This document shows, in pieces, positions 1-8,386 of a stretch of 64,000 nucleotides of DNA. The stretch spans positions 11,573-75,572 of the forward strand of contig NZ_JAHKPW010000085.1 of NCBI RefSeq assembly GCF_018860755.1, given 5' to 3'. A program made the position numbers and the translations under genes. Each line of letters begins with the position of its first letter. The stretch's first letter is position 1. The notes under the pieces were generated by a model. That model saw nothing but the letters and a program-made list of their open reading frames with translations, was not told where the DNA came from and did no database searches. The stretch is from Colwellia sp. D2M02 (GTDB lineage Bacteria; Pseudomonadota; Gammaproteobacteria; Enterobacterales; Alteromonadaceae).

Positions 1-87
1 CTCTTAAACCGAGTTCAGGCTAAATATTTTCAAGAGATATAGAGCCTGATGAACTTAAGTTAAATATCTCAACATCAAGTAAAAGAA

Positions 88-113
88 AAGCGAGACAGTG
101 TCTCGCTTTTTTG
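88..113. terminator. Hairpin terminator beyond sspB
   Basis: An 8-bp perfect stem (AGCGAGAC / GTCTCGCT) with a 3-nt loop is flanked by A-rich sequence on the left and six T on the right. It can end the sspA-sspB transcript on the minus strand and any plus-strand transcript entering from the left. Bases 1-87 hold no gene; they contain imperfect inverted repeats (15-21 with 43-49) of unknown meaning. Confidence 0.75.
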
Positions 114-174
114 TGTTTAACAATTTTATTTAGCAATTGTTTTTAATAATAATGAGTTAATGTTTACTGGGTCA

Positions 175-666
175 TTATTTAATGACTTTTAAACTTGCCT
201 TGCTTTTTACTTTAGGCAAAGCACTCTTATCTCTATCATCACTGTCTGATGTAACACTACTCAACGTCGTTTTTGACTTTTCAGGCGCAGGCTCTGATGT
301 AAGCGTTTCCTCATCTATTTCTTCATCACTTGGATGTTCAATAGGTAATGACGTACCTGCACCATTTTCTTTAGCGTAAATAGCTGCAATAGCCCCGTAA
401 GGCACTGTCATATGTTCAAGCTTACCACCAAATCTAGCGCTAAACTCTATAGCAGTTTCACCCATAGAAATTGCGCCCACTGCTGAGCTGGCAATGTTTA
501 ACACTATTTGCCCATCTGCCACATAGTTCATCGGTACCAAAACGCCATAAACATTAACATCAACAACAATATAAGGCGTTAAATCGTTATCCGATATCCA
601 ATCATAAAAAGCGCCAACTAAATAAGGCTTATTTGAAGTCATATTGTTAATATTTGAATCACTCAT
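175..666 (-). CDS. sspB: ClpXP protease specificity-enhancing factor SspB
   Basis: SspB is an adaptor that binds ssrA-tagged polypeptides and some other substrates and delivers them to the ClpXP protease in the cytoplasm. The 163-residue protein has the conserved globular domain (about 1-105, with the YLVGAFYDWI and TPYIVVDV motifs), then a long acidic, Ser/Thr-rich linker. It ends in SLKVIK, which matches the short C-terminal peptide (LRVVK in E. coli) that docks on the ClpX zinc-binding domain. Its ATG overlaps the stop codon of sspA as TAATG, so the two are translationally coupled. Family and context agree; the call is firm. Confidence 0.95.
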   Translation of the reverse strand: MSDSNINNMTSNKPYLVGAFYDWISDNDLTPYIVVDVNVYGVLVPMNYVADGQIVLNIASSAVGAISMGETAIEFSARFGGKLEHMTVPYGAIAAIYAKENGAGTSLPIEHPSDEEIDEETLTSEPAPEKSKTTLSSVTSDSDDRDKSALPKVKSKASLKVIK

Positions 667-1307
667 TAGGCAGGGTTACCAAAACGTAATTCGCGCTCAG
701 CTTCCGTTAATGAAGCTTGAAATGATTCACGTTCAAACAAACGTAACATGTATGTTTTAAGCTCTTTAGCGCCTTGACCTTCAAGTTCAATACCAAAGGC
801 AGGTAAACGCCATAATAGCGGTGCTAAATAACAATCAACAAGACTATACTCTTCACTCATAAAGTACGGCGCTTCATTTAAAATTGGCGCAACACTTAAT
901 AAGCTTTCTTTTAATTCTTGGCGAGCTTTCGCAGCTTGCTCAGCAGTACCTGTATTAATAGTTTTTGCAAGGCTGTACCAGTCTTGCTCAATTCTATGCA
1001 TCATTAAACGGCTACGACCACGAGATACCGGGTAAACAGGCATTAATGGTGGGTGTGGAAAACGCTCATCTAAGTATTCAACAATAATTTTAGCTTCATA
1101 TAACGCTAACTCACGATCAATTAGTGTTGGCACTGTACCGTATGGGTTTAAATCCAATAAATCTTCAGGTAAATTTCCCATTTCAACTAAGTGTATATCT
1201 ACACCCACGCCTTTTTCTGCTAACACTATACGAGTTTGATGACTATACATGTCATCGGCAAGTGAGTACAAAGTCATCACAGAGCGTTTGTTTGCTGCTA
1301 CGGCCAT
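666..1307 (-). CDS. sspA: Stringent starvation protein A, GST-fold RNA polymerase-associated protein
   Basis: SspA binds sigma-70 RNA polymerase and changes promoter choice in starvation and acid stress. The 213-residue protein has a glutathione-transferase fold: an N-terminal thioredoxin-like domain with the cis-Pro motif PYGTVPTL near 55-62 and a helical C-terminal domain. The surface Pro-His-Pro (residues 84-86) required for E. coli SspA function is present at the same numbers. A strong ribosome-binding site (AGGAGG) lies 4-5 nt before the ATG. It is followed without a gap by sspB and lies downstream of petABC, the usual order in Alteromonadales. Confidence 0.95.
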   Translation of the reverse strand: MAVAANKRSVMTLYSLADDMYSHQTRIVLAEKGVGVDIHLVEMGNLPEDLLDLNPYGTVPTLIDRELALYEAKIIVEYLDERFPHPPLMPVYPVSRGRSRLMMHRIEQDWYSLAKTINTGTAEQAAKARQELKESLLSVAPILNEAPYFMSEEYSLVDCYLAPLLWRLPAFGIELEGQGAKELKTYMLRLFERESFQASLTEAERELRFGNPA

Positions 1308-1332
1308 TGGGCCTCCTAAAATTCTATCTATT

Positions 1333-1375
1333 CAAAACTAACAAAGGGGCATTTGATAAAACTATCAAATCCCCC
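1333..1375 (-). terminator. Terminator of petABC, just upstream of sspA
   Basis: On the minus strand a GC-capped stem (GGGGGATTTGATA paired with TATCAAATGCCCC, one mismatch) with a 4-nt loop is followed by the T-rich stretch TTTGTTAGTTTT. It sits in the 93-bp gap between the petC stop and sspA, and it should separate the bc1 transcript from sspA-sspB. Confidence 0.65.
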
Positions 1376-1400
1376 TACTTTTACCGACTACTTCAACAAC

Positions 1401-2165
1401 TTAATGTACGTCTTTCCAATATTCTTTCTTAAGTAAATAAGCAATAATAAAGAAGAAGAATAAGAAAGCAATAACCCAGTAACCTAAGCTTTTACGCTCA
1501 AGTTTGTTTGGCTCACCAACATACTCTAAAAAGTTAGTTAAATCACGCACTAGGTCATCATATTCCTCAGTTGTTAGCGTGCCACCTCTTGCAGGCTCTA
1601 AATGGCTAACTTCTGCTTGCGCTTTAATGCCATTTTCAGGATCTGCGGCAATAGCTGGCTTATCAACAACCTTAACCTGTATCCCTTGAAGATCTTGCAA
1701 TACATGTGGCATGCCAACATCTTTAAAGGTTGTATTGTTTACACCAAATGGACGCGACTCATCAATATAAAAAGTACGCAAATAAGTGTAAATATAATCA
1801 GGGCTTTTTAAACGGGCTATTAATGTTAAATCAGGTGGCGCAGTACCAAACCATTTAGCCGCGTCTTTCTTAGGCATAGTGTTAGTAATATGGTCACCCG
1901 ATTTTTCACCAGTATACATATAGTTTTCAACACCATCCGCTTCTTCAATACCTAAATCAGTAAAAGTACGGTTATAACGTTGATACTGTAGCTGGTGACA
2001 ACCTAAACAATAATTAATGTAAGTTTGAAAGCCTCTTTTTAATGACTCTTTATCTGATAAATCATTATTTGCTTTATCTACTGGCACACTTGGACCAGCA
2101 GCAAAAGCTGCTGACGGTGCAAGGGCTGCAATGCTAAGTGCAAAGGCTAAGATTAATTTTTTCAT
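1401..2165 (-). CDS. petC: Cytochrome c1, ubiquinol-cytochrome c reductase subunit
   Basis: This is the haem c subunit of the cytochrome bc1 complex (complex III); it takes electrons from the Rieske protein and passes them to soluble cytochrome c on the periplasmic side. The 254-residue protein has an N-terminal Sec signal (about 1-23), the covalent haem motif CLGCH at 53-57, a candidate axial Met in the GMPHVLQ segment, and one C-terminal membrane helix near 228-246 that anchors it. Its ATG overlaps the petB stop as TAATG. The order petA-petB-petC and the length are standard for Proteobacteria. Confidence 0.95.
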   Translation of the reverse strand: MKKLILAFALSIAALAPSAAFAAGPSVPVDKANNDLSDKESLKRGFQTYINYCLGCHQLQYQRYNRTFTDLGIEEADGVENYMYTGEKSGDHITNTMPKKDAAKWFGTAPPDLTLIARLKSPDYIYTYLRTFYIDESRPFGVNNTTFKDVGMPHVLQDLQGIQVKVVDKPAIAADPENGIKAQAEVSHLEPARGGTLTTEEYDDLVRDLTNFLEYVGEPNKLERKSLGYWVIAFLFFFFIIAYLLKKEYWKDVH

Positions 2166-3442
2166 TAGTGAGAAACCCTCTCTGGTACCGGCTTAGTATT
2201 CTCGTTTTTGCTGTAGAACCATAAAGCGATAAAGAAACCAAAGTAACCACACGTTGTGATTACACCAATAAGGTTAGCAATTGGTGTTGCTGGCATAGTA
2301 CCTAAAATACCTAATATTATGAAACAAATAGCAAATTGAATTAAGTTAGCTAAGTGCCACTTTGAGCGGAAACGCACAGATTTAACTGTACCACGGTCAA
2401 ACCAAGGTAGAGCAAATAACATACCAATTGCCGCAAACATTAGAAGCATTCCACCAAGCTTGTCAGGTACTACACGTAAAATGGTGTAGAAAGGACCAAA
2501 GTACCATACTGGCGCAATATGCTCAGGTGTTTTCAAACCATTAGCAGGTGTAAAGTTTGGCGCCTCAATAAAGTAACCACCACCTTCTGGGAAGAAGAAC
2601 ATTACCCAACAAAATAAAATTAAGAAGCCTGCAACACCCATAATATCTTTAACAGAGTAGTAAGGGTGGAAAGGAATAGAGTCGACGATATCGTATTTCT
2701 TCGTGTAGCTCTCATGGAACTTAAATTTAGATAGCTCTTCAGGTTTAACACTACCCTTAGGCTTCTTCGTTTCTACACCTTCTGGGTTATTTGACCCAAC
2801 TTCATGCAGTGCAAGAATATGTAAGAATACAAGTATTACTAATACCAATGGCAATGCAATAACATGTAGAGCGAAGAAACGGTTTAACGTTGCACCAGAA
2901 ATAACATAGTCACCTTTGATCCACGTTGCTAAGTCTTCACCAACAATTGGAATAGCACCAAAGAGCGAAATAATAACTTGTGCGCCCCAGAACGACATAT
3001 TACCCCAAGGTAATAAGTAACCCATAAATGCTTCAGCCATTAACACTAAGTAGATTAACATACCGAAAATCCACAATAGCTCACGTGGTTTTTGGTAAGA
3101 GCCGTACATTAGGCCGCGCATCATGTGTAAGTACACAACAACGAAAAATGCTGATGCACCTGTAGAGTGCATATAACGAAGCAACCAGCCGTAATCAACA
3201 TCACGCATGATGTATTCAATTGAGGCAAAAGCACCATCACCTGATGGTTCATAGTTCATCGTTAACCAAACACCCGTAAGGATTTGATTAACAAGTACTA
3301 GCATGGCTAAAGAGCCAAAAAAGTACCAAAAGTTAAAGTTTTTTGGTGCTGGGTATTGCCCAACATGCTTATTCCAAGCTTCTGTTACAGGCAAACGTTT
3401 GTCTACCCATCCCATTAGGTCGGTAACGAGTTTAGTCAACAT
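2165..3442 (-). CDS. petB: Cytochrome b, ubiquinol-cytochrome c reductase subunit
   Basis: Cytochrome b is the membrane core of the bc1 complex and holds haems bL and bH and the Qo and Qi quinone sites. The 425-residue protein has about eight hydrophobic helices and the paired His ligands in the second and fourth helices (segments starting HSTGASAFF and HVIALPLVL). It has both the N-terminal b/b6 part and the C-terminal part, as in full-length proteobacterial proteins. The Qo-site motif reads PVWY in place of the mitochondrial PEWY, so the usual Glu is Val. It overlaps petA and petC by single bases (TAATG), indicating coupled translation of the complex. Confidence 0.96.
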   Translation of the reverse strand: MLTKLVTDLMGWVDKRLPVTEAWNKHVGQYPAPKNFNFWYFFGSLAMLVLVNQILTGVWLTMNYEPSGDGAFASIEYIMRDVDYGWLLRYMHSTGASAFFVVVYLHMMRGLMYGSYQKPRELLWIFGMLIYLVLMAEAFMGYLLPWGNMSFWGAQVIISLFGAIPIVGEDLATWIKGDYVISGATLNRFFALHVIALPLVLVILVFLHILALHEVGSNNPEGVETKKPKGSVKPEELSKFKFHESYTKKYDIVDSIPFHPYYSVKDIMGVAGFLILFCWVMFFFPEGGGYFIEAPNFTPANGLKTPEHIAPVWYFGPFYTILRVVPDKLGGMLLMFAAIGMLFALPWFDRGTVKSVRFRSKWHLANLIQFAICFIILGILGTMPATPIANLIGVITTCGYFGFFIALWFYSKNENTKPVPERVSH

Positions 3443-4032
3443 TATGCCTCTCCTGGTGCAACACCAACTAACAGGGTGTCGTCGTTAATGAAAGAGTGCT
3501 CTGGAACAACAAGGTTTAACGGAGCAGGAACACCTTGGAAAACACGGCCAGCCATATCAAACTTACTACCATGACAAGGACAGAAGAAACCATCATCAAC
3601 GCCTTCAACGAATTCAGCGAAATCGCCACCGTGGTGAGTTGGGGCACAACCTAAGTGAGTACAAACACCTAAAGCAACCAAGAATTCAGGCTTAATTGAA
3701 CGGTAAGCATTAGTGGCGTACTCGGGTTGCTGAGCATTTTCAGAATTAGGGTCACGTAATTGGTCATCGTGTTTAGCCAAGGCATCAACAGTTTTTTCTG
3801 TTCTACGCACTACGTAAACAGGTTTACCACGCCATTCAGCACGGATTAATTGACCAGGCTGTATTTTACCTACATTAACTTCAACTGGAGCGCCCGCAGC
3901 TTTCGCACGAGCACTTGGGTTCCAGGAAGCAATAAAAGGCACAGCCGCTCCGACGACGCCAACACCACCAACAACTGCAGTAGCAGCCGTTAAGAAGCGT
4001 CTGCGGCCGTTATTAACAGGCACATTGCTCAT
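3442..4032 (-). CDS. petA: Rieske iron-sulfur subunit of the bc1 complex
   Basis: The Rieske protein carries the [2Fe-2S] cluster that takes the first electron from quinol at the Qo site. The 196-residue protein starts with a twin-arginine signal-anchor (RRRFLTAA at 10-17 followed by a hydrophobic stretch), as expected for Tat-exported Rieske proteins. Cluster ligands are seen in CTHLGC (Cys124, His126, with disulfide Cys129) and CPCHGS (Cys151, His154, with disulfide Cys153). The ribosome-binding site GGAGAG precedes the ATG. It is the first gene of petABC; an FNR-type palindrome lies about 220 bp upstream. Confidence 0.96.
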   Translation of the reverse strand: MSNVPVNNGRRRFLTAATAVVGGVGVVGAAVPFIASWNPSARAKAAGAPVEVNVGKIQPGQLIRAEWRGKPVYVVRRTEKTVDALAKHDDQLRDPNSENAQQPEYATNAYRSIKPEFLVALGVCTHLGCAPTHHGGDFAEFVEGVDDGFFCPCHGSKFDMAGRVFQGVPAPLNLVVPEHSFINDDTLLVGVAPGEA

Positions 4033-4250
4033 TCATACTCTCCAACTAAGACACTAATTTAAACAATTTTTTAACGCTTGAGGCTATATAATTATAATTA
4101 CCAACAAGCATAGCGTTTGTTTTTATTAGATCAAATTCATACCAAGCGGTATATCGATAAAAAATTTTTCCGATCATAAAGAAAACCCCCATTTTTTACA
4201 AGGTAAAAAGGGACTTAGGCTAAGTAAAAGACGAAATAAATTGAAATAGT

Positions 4251-4264
4251 TTGAAATAAATCAA
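4251..4264. promoter_or_regulatory. FNR/Anr-type palindrome upstream of petABC
   Basis: TTGAAATAAATCAA matches the FNR consensus TTGAT-N4-ATCAA at nine of ten fixed positions and is flanked by further symmetry. It lies in the 487-bp gap 4033-4519 between petA and rpsI. The same gap has another small palindrome, AATCAT-A-ATGATT, at 4299-4311. Oxygen control of petABC by an FNR-family protein is plausible but rests only on the motif; such short sites arise by chance in AT-rich DNA. Confidence 0.35.
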
Positions 4265-4361
4265 AACAGAAGAATATAAGTAAAAACAACACGGCTTTAA
4301 TCATAATGATTAGCTTTTAAAGAAACCTTTTTAGGTACCTAGCACTCATTAATTTTTGGGC

Positions 4362-4394
4362 ATAAAAAAACCGACACTGAATGTCGGTTTTTTA
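4362..4394. terminator. Bidirectional terminator downstream of rpsI
   Basis: A stem ACCGACA / TGTCGGT extended by A/T pairs has seven A on the left and six T on the right, so it works in either direction. On the minus strand it ends the rplM-rpsI transcript before the petABC promoter region. Confidence 0.8.
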
Positions 4395-4519
4395 AATGTA
4401 TATTTACTAAATATTCTGCACTTAAATGAGTCGTTTAATTATAATTTTTACGATTAGGTTACTAAACTATAAAAACCAATAATGATAACAACCAAGTACA
4501 AATACCGAATATAATAAAA

Positions 4520-4912
4520 TTAACGTTTTGAGAATTGTGGTTTCTTACGTGCTTTATGTAAGCCCACTTTCTTACGCTCAACTTTACGCGCATCACGAGT
4601 TACGAAGCCAGCGTTACGTAAAGAACTACGTAAAGTTTCATCGAATTCCATTAATGCACGAGTAATACCGTGACGGATTGCGCCAGCTTGACCAGAAATA
4701 CCACCACCAACTACAGAGATGTTAAAGTCAAACTTTTCTAACATTTCAACTAACTCTAATGGTTGACGAACAACCATACGAGCAGTTTCACGACCGAAGT
4801 ACACAGAAATGTCACGTTTGTTAATTGTGATTGCACCGTTACCAGCTTTCATGAACACACGAGCAGTAGAGCTCTTGCGACGACCAGTACCGTAATATTG
4901 ATTATCAGCCAT
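4520..4912 (-). CDS. rpsI: 30S ribosomal protein S9
   Basis: S9 is a small-subunit head protein whose basic C-terminal tail reaches the P-site tRNA. The 130-residue protein has the conserved start ([15 protein letters not shown]), the central [15 protein letters not shown] motif and the strongly basic tail ending in PQFSKR, with the invariant terminal Lys-Arg. It lies 3 nt downstream of rplM, the universal pairing of these two genes, and is followed by a clear terminator. Length and motifs are typical. Confidence 0.98.
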   Translation of the reverse strand: MADNQYYGTGRRKSSTARVFMKAGNGAITINKRDISVYFGRETARMVVRQPLELVEMLEKFDFNISVVGGGISGQAGAIRHGITRALMEFDETLRSSLRNAGFVTRDARKVERKKVGLHKARKKPQFSKR

Positions 4913-4915
4913 TGC

Positions 4916-5344
4916 TTAAAGCTCCAAAAGTTGTGGTTGTTGTGCAGTATGCTTGTGCTCAGCACCAGCATATACTTTTAATTTGCGGAACATCTCACGA
5001 CCTAAAGGACCTTTAGGTAACATGCCTTTAACAGCAAATTCAAGAACGCGTTCTGGTGCTTTTTCAATTAGCTTTTCAAAGCTAATTTGCTTAAGGCCGC
5101 CAGGGAACTCAGTATGCGAGTAGTAAATTTTACCTTTCGCTTTGTTACCTGTTACACGTACTTTCTCAGCGTTAATTACAACGATGTAATCGCCAGTATC
5201 AACATGAGGAGTATATTCTGCTTTATGCTTTCCGCGTAAACGGCTTGCAATTTCAGTAGCGATACGACCTAAAGTTTTATCTTCGGCGTCCACTAAGAAC
5301 CATTCGCGTTCAACGCTTGCTGGTTTAGCTACAAAAGTTTTCAT
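4916..5344 (-). CDS. rplM: 50S ribosomal protein L13
   Basis: L13 is an early-assembly protein of the large subunit. The start is placed at the ATG giving MKTFVAKP (142 residues), the family start; an upstream in-frame TTG would add four residues without family support. Family motifs include [16 protein letters not shown] near the N-terminus and the [20 protein letters not shown] segment, split here only for reading. The gene heads rplM-rpsI. In E. coli this operon is autogenously repressed by L13 at the mRNA leader, and here too a long leader of roughly 180 nt precedes the ATG. Identity is certain; leader control is an inference. Confidence 0.98.
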   Translation of the reverse strand: MKTFVAKPASVEREWFLVDAEDKTLGRIATEIASRLRGKHKAEYTPHVDTGDYIVVINAEKVRVTGNKAKGKIYYSHTEFPGGLKQISFEKLIEKAPERVLEFAVKGMLPKGPLGREMFRKLKVYAGAEHKHTAQQPQLLEL

Positions 5345-5534
5345 TAAAAAACCCAATTTTAAAAGTGTTACTTAAATGACAACCTAATACCCAACTAAAG
5401 CTAGTATAAGTAATAAATCATCGGTTAAATGGACTACGCCATTGCCCCTTCGAGCATCGAGCCCAGCGCCTTTATTGTTAAAGCCGACGTACATCAAGCA
5501 ATAAAACAAAAGCATTTGTAACGTAGGGAGCGCG

Positions 5535-5565
5535 GATTATACAGAAACACTTTAAAAAAATCACG
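5535..5565 (-). promoter_or_regulatory. Predicted rplM-rpsI promoter with long leader
   Basis: On the minus strand a perfect TATAAT (complement of 5535-5540) is followed by the GC-rich discriminator CCGCGCTCC, as at stringently controlled ribosomal promoters. The -35 region is poor. Transcription would begin near 5528, leaving a leader of about 180 nt with small hairpins (for example CTTTA/TAAAG near 5470-5485). Together with the pilA promoter area this explains most of the gap 5345-5957; no gene is seen there. Confidence 0.6.
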
Positions 5566-5877
5566 CACATTTTTTAATCTTTTGCATTTTATAGCTATAT
5601 TAATAATGACTCTTAACTATAACGCTATTTATAGCAGATATAAGTTTCCTAGACTTAATTAAAATAAGGTACACAAATAACTACAATTACCCACATTTAT
5701 AAATAGCAAGACAATACCAAACAAAAAGGTAACAAGTTATGTTTATTAACTCATAAAACAAAATTGGGGCACAGATCAATGTTTCTCACAATAATTAAAA
5801 ATTTAAGTTAACTTATAGATAATAATGAGTTATAAAATAAATCATTGCTGGTATGCCAGCGACAAACGTAAAATAAG

Positions 5878-5905
5878 TTGTGAAAAAGTTTTACATTTGT
5901 AGAAT
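5878..5905 (+). promoter_or_regulatory. Possible sigma-70 promoter of pilA
   Basis: TTGTGA (-35, 5878-5883) and TAGAAT (-10, 5900-5905) are 16 nt apart and would give a leader of about 45 nt. No convincing sigma-54 GG-N10-GC element, common at pilA genes of other bacteria, was found near the gene. A small palindrome GCTGG-TAT-GCCAGC lies just upstream at 5847-5860. Support is modest. Confidence 0.35.
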
Positions 5906-5957
5906 TTTATCGCAGTATGAATTTAGTCCCCGTAGATAATTAAATGGAAATATAACT

Positions 5958-6404
5958 ATGAAAAACTTACAACAAGTAAAAAACAACGCTCAAAAGGGTT
6001 TCACCCTAATTGAATTAATGATTGTTGTTGCAATCATCGGTATTTTAGCGGCGGTAGCATTACCTGCATATCAAACTTATGCTGATAGAGCTCGTTTCTC
6101 AGAAGCTATTTTAGCAACCAGTGTATATAAAAATGCAGCCAATATCGCAGCTCAAACTCGCCAAGCAGCTGTTGCTGATTTAGACGCCGGTGCTTTAGGT
6201 ATACCAGCTGCAGATGATCCAGGCGCATTAGTAGGTGATACTGTTACAGCAGCCACAATTGCTGATGGGTTAATTACAATTACTACTAATTTAAGTGCTG
6301 GTACTGTAACTAACGCTACTTACACTCTACAAGCTGTAGATGCAGGTAATGGCGGCCTGACATGGACTGAAGGTGGTACTTGTCGAGACGCTGGTCTATG
6401 TTAA
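5958..6404 (+). CDS. pilA: Type IV pilin (major pilin, PilA family)
   Basis: This is the structural subunit of the type IV pilus, used for twitching, attachment and DNA uptake. The 148-residue prepilin has a 14-residue basic leader ending in Gly, then mature Phe1 and Glu5 (FTLIE), followed by the hydrophobic helix N-terminal domain. Cleavage and N-methylation would be done by PilD, encoded nearby. The globular domain is short and Ala/Thr-rich, and the last two Cys (GGTC and GLC) could form the C-terminal disulfide loop. Binding site GGAA precedes the ATG. The gene is followed by its own terminator, as expected for a pilin made in excess over pilB-pilC-pilD. Confidence 0.92.
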   Translation: MKNLQQVKNNAQKGFTLIELMIVVAIIGILAAVALPAYQTYADRARFSEAILATSVYKNAANIAAQTRQAAVADLDAGALGIPAADDPGALVGDTVTAATIADGLITITTNLSAGTVTNATYTLQAVDAGNGGLTWTEGGTCRDAGLC

Positions 6405-6423
6405 TAACTACTATATAGACTTT

Positions 6424-6450
6424 AAAAAAAGCCCTTAAAGGGCTTTTTTT
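6424..6450 (+). terminator. Terminator between pilA and pilB
   Basis: A compact hairpin (AAGCCC-TTAAA-GGGCTT) with seven T follows pilA by 20 nt. It should end most pilA transcripts and let a minority read into pilB, giving the expected excess of pilin over assembly proteins. Confidence 0.85.
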
Positions 6451-6552
6451 ATATTTAAATAAAAGTAATATAAAGCATGTTTATTATATGTTTGTAATAC
6501 ACTTTATGCTTTAATTGTATAATGAATAATTTAAAGGGTTTTGATCTACATA

Positions 6553-8250
6553 ATGAAAGGAAGTCACCAACAATCAAGCGTGTTATCTGCGCTTGCTAAA
6601 CAAAACCTGATATCTCCTGAGCAACTTGATGAAATATCAGATGACTTTGCCGATAAAAGCATCCCTTTTATCCGTTACCTTATTGAAAACAAAAACCTTG
6701 ATGGCGAAAAAATAGCTAAGGTGCTTTCTAAAAGCTTTGGTTACCCACAAATACAGCTTAGTAGCTTTGATACCAGCTTAATGCCTGAAGGCGTGCGCAA
6801 TGAAAAACTGATATTAAAACATAATGCCCTACCATTGTATTTACGCGGAAAAGTGCTATTTGTTGCGATGTCAGACCCGACAAACTTAAACGCATTAGAA
6901 GAAATTCAATTTAATACAGGATATAGTACCGAGCTAATTTTATGTGATGAAAAAAGCTTACAAAGCTGTATTGAAAAAGTATTAGAAGATGAAAGCAGTG
7001 CTTTAGATATTAGTGATATTGACTCTGATGAACTTGCCGGCATTGATGTTGAAGAAACTAAAAAAGATGATAATAATGGCACCGATGAAGATGCACCCAT
7101 TGTTGTTTTCATTAATAAAATATTATTAGACGCAATTAAAAAAGGCGCTTCGGATTTACACTTTGAACCTTATGAAAAATCTTTTCGTATCCGTTTTCGT
7201 ATTGATGGTATCTTAGCTGAAATTGCTCGCCCGCCAGTAAACTTAGCATCAAGAATGGCAGCTCGTTTAAAAGTAATGTCAAAACTCGATATTGCAGAAC
7301 GTCGTGTGCCACAGGATGGTCGGATAAAATTAGCTTTGTCCCAGAAAAAATCGATCGACTTTCGTGTCAGTACGCTGCCTACCATGTGGGGCGAGAAAAT
7401 AGTAATGCGTATTCTTGATTCGTCCAGTGCTATGCTAGGTATTGATATGCTTGGCTATGAGCCAGAGCAAAAACAAATCTATATGGATGCATTAGAGCAG
7501 CCGCAAGGCATGATTTTAGTAACGGGCCCAACCGGCTCAGGTAAAACCGTTTCTTTATATACCGGCTTAAATATTCTTAATACTCAAGAACGAAATATCT
7601 CCACAGCAGAAGATCCAGTTGAAATCAACCTAGAAGGTATTAATCAGGTTCAAATTAATAATCGCGCTGGTTTAACCTTTCCTGGGGCATTACGCTCTTT
7701 TTTACGTCAAGATCCTGATATTGTAATGGTTGGTGAAATTCGAGACTTAGAAACCGCTGAGATTTCAATTAAAGCCGCACAAACCGGTCACTTGGTATTA
7801 TCGACCTTACATACCAATTCTGCCGCAGAAACCCTAACCCGTTTATTAAATATGGGAGTGCCTTCATATAACGTTGCTAGCTCAGTTTCAATTATTATCG
7901 CGCAACGCCTTGCCAGACGTTTATGTCCGCAATGTAAAGAAGAAGAAGTGCTATCCGAAACGCAATTATCTGAGCAAGGATTTCCTGCAGATAAGCTAGC
8001 TGAAATAACCTTATATAAAGCGGTAGGCTGTACTCATTGCACGGGCGGTTATAAAGGCCGTGTTGGCATTTATGAAGTCATTAAAATCAGCCCTCAAATT
8101 GCTTCAATTATCATGGAAGGTGGTAACTCCCTTGATATTGCAACCCAATGTCAAAAAGAAGGTTACAACAACTTACGTCAATCTGGTTTGCAAAAAGCCA
8201 TGAATGGTATGACTAGCTTAGCGGAAATTAATCGCGTGACTAGCAGTTAA
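6553..8250 (+). CDS. pilB: Type IV pilus extension ATPase PilB
   Basis: PilB is the cytoplasmic hexameric ATPase that drives pilus extension. With the ATG at 6553 the protein has 565 residues; a TTG four codons upstream is also open, and neither start has an ideally spaced ribosome-binding site. An N-terminal MshEN/GspE-N domain (about 1-170) is followed by the secretion ATPase core. Walker A GPTGSGKT is near 325-332, the Asp box and Walker B (MVGEIRD) near 392-398, and the His box STLHTNS follows. A tetracysteine zinc site is formed by CPQC (about 458-461) and CTHC (about 493-496), typical of PilB and GspE. Position between pilA and pilC fixes the role as PilB. Confidence 0.95.
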   Translation: MKGSHQQSSVLSALAKQNLISPEQLDEISDDFADKSIPFIRYLIENKNLDGEKIAKVLSKSFGYPQIQLSSFDTSLMPEGVRNEKLILKHNALPLYLRGKVLFVAMSDPTNLNALEEIQFNTGYSTELILCDEKSLQSCIEKVLEDESSALDISDIDSDELAGIDVEETKKDDNNGTDEDAPIVVFINKILLDAIKKGASDLHFEPYEKSFRIRFRIDGILAEIARPPVNLASRMAARLKVMSKLDIAERRVPQDGRIKLALSQKKSIDFRVSTLPTMWGEKIVMRILDSSSAMLGIDMLGYEPEQKQIYMDALEQPQGMILVTGPTGSGKTVSLYTGLNILNTQERNISTAEDPVEINLEGINQVQINNRAGLTFPGALRSFLRQDPDIVMVGEIRDLETAEISIKAAQTGHLVLSTLHTNSAAETLTRLLNMGVPSYNVASSVSIIIAQRLARRLCPQCKEEEVLSETQLSEQGFPADKLAEITLYKAVGCTHCTGGYKGRVGIYEVIKISPQIASIIMEGGNSLDIATQCQKEGYNNLRQSGLQKAMNGMTSLAEINRVTSS

Positions 8251-8386
8251 TATTAGTTTAAGTTATTGTACATTAAGTATAAAAACTGCACTTACCTTAC
8301 CTCATAGTTACTTGTAAAACACAGTGTTAGCTTTTATTGATCACGTAATTAAATTTTATATTTGCTAGTTATAGCTAGGTATCACA

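Noticed and set aside
5760-5780. GGGGCACAG... as a sigma-54 promoter for pilA
   Set aside because: The -12 element is TG rather than GC and it lies almost 190 bp before the gene.
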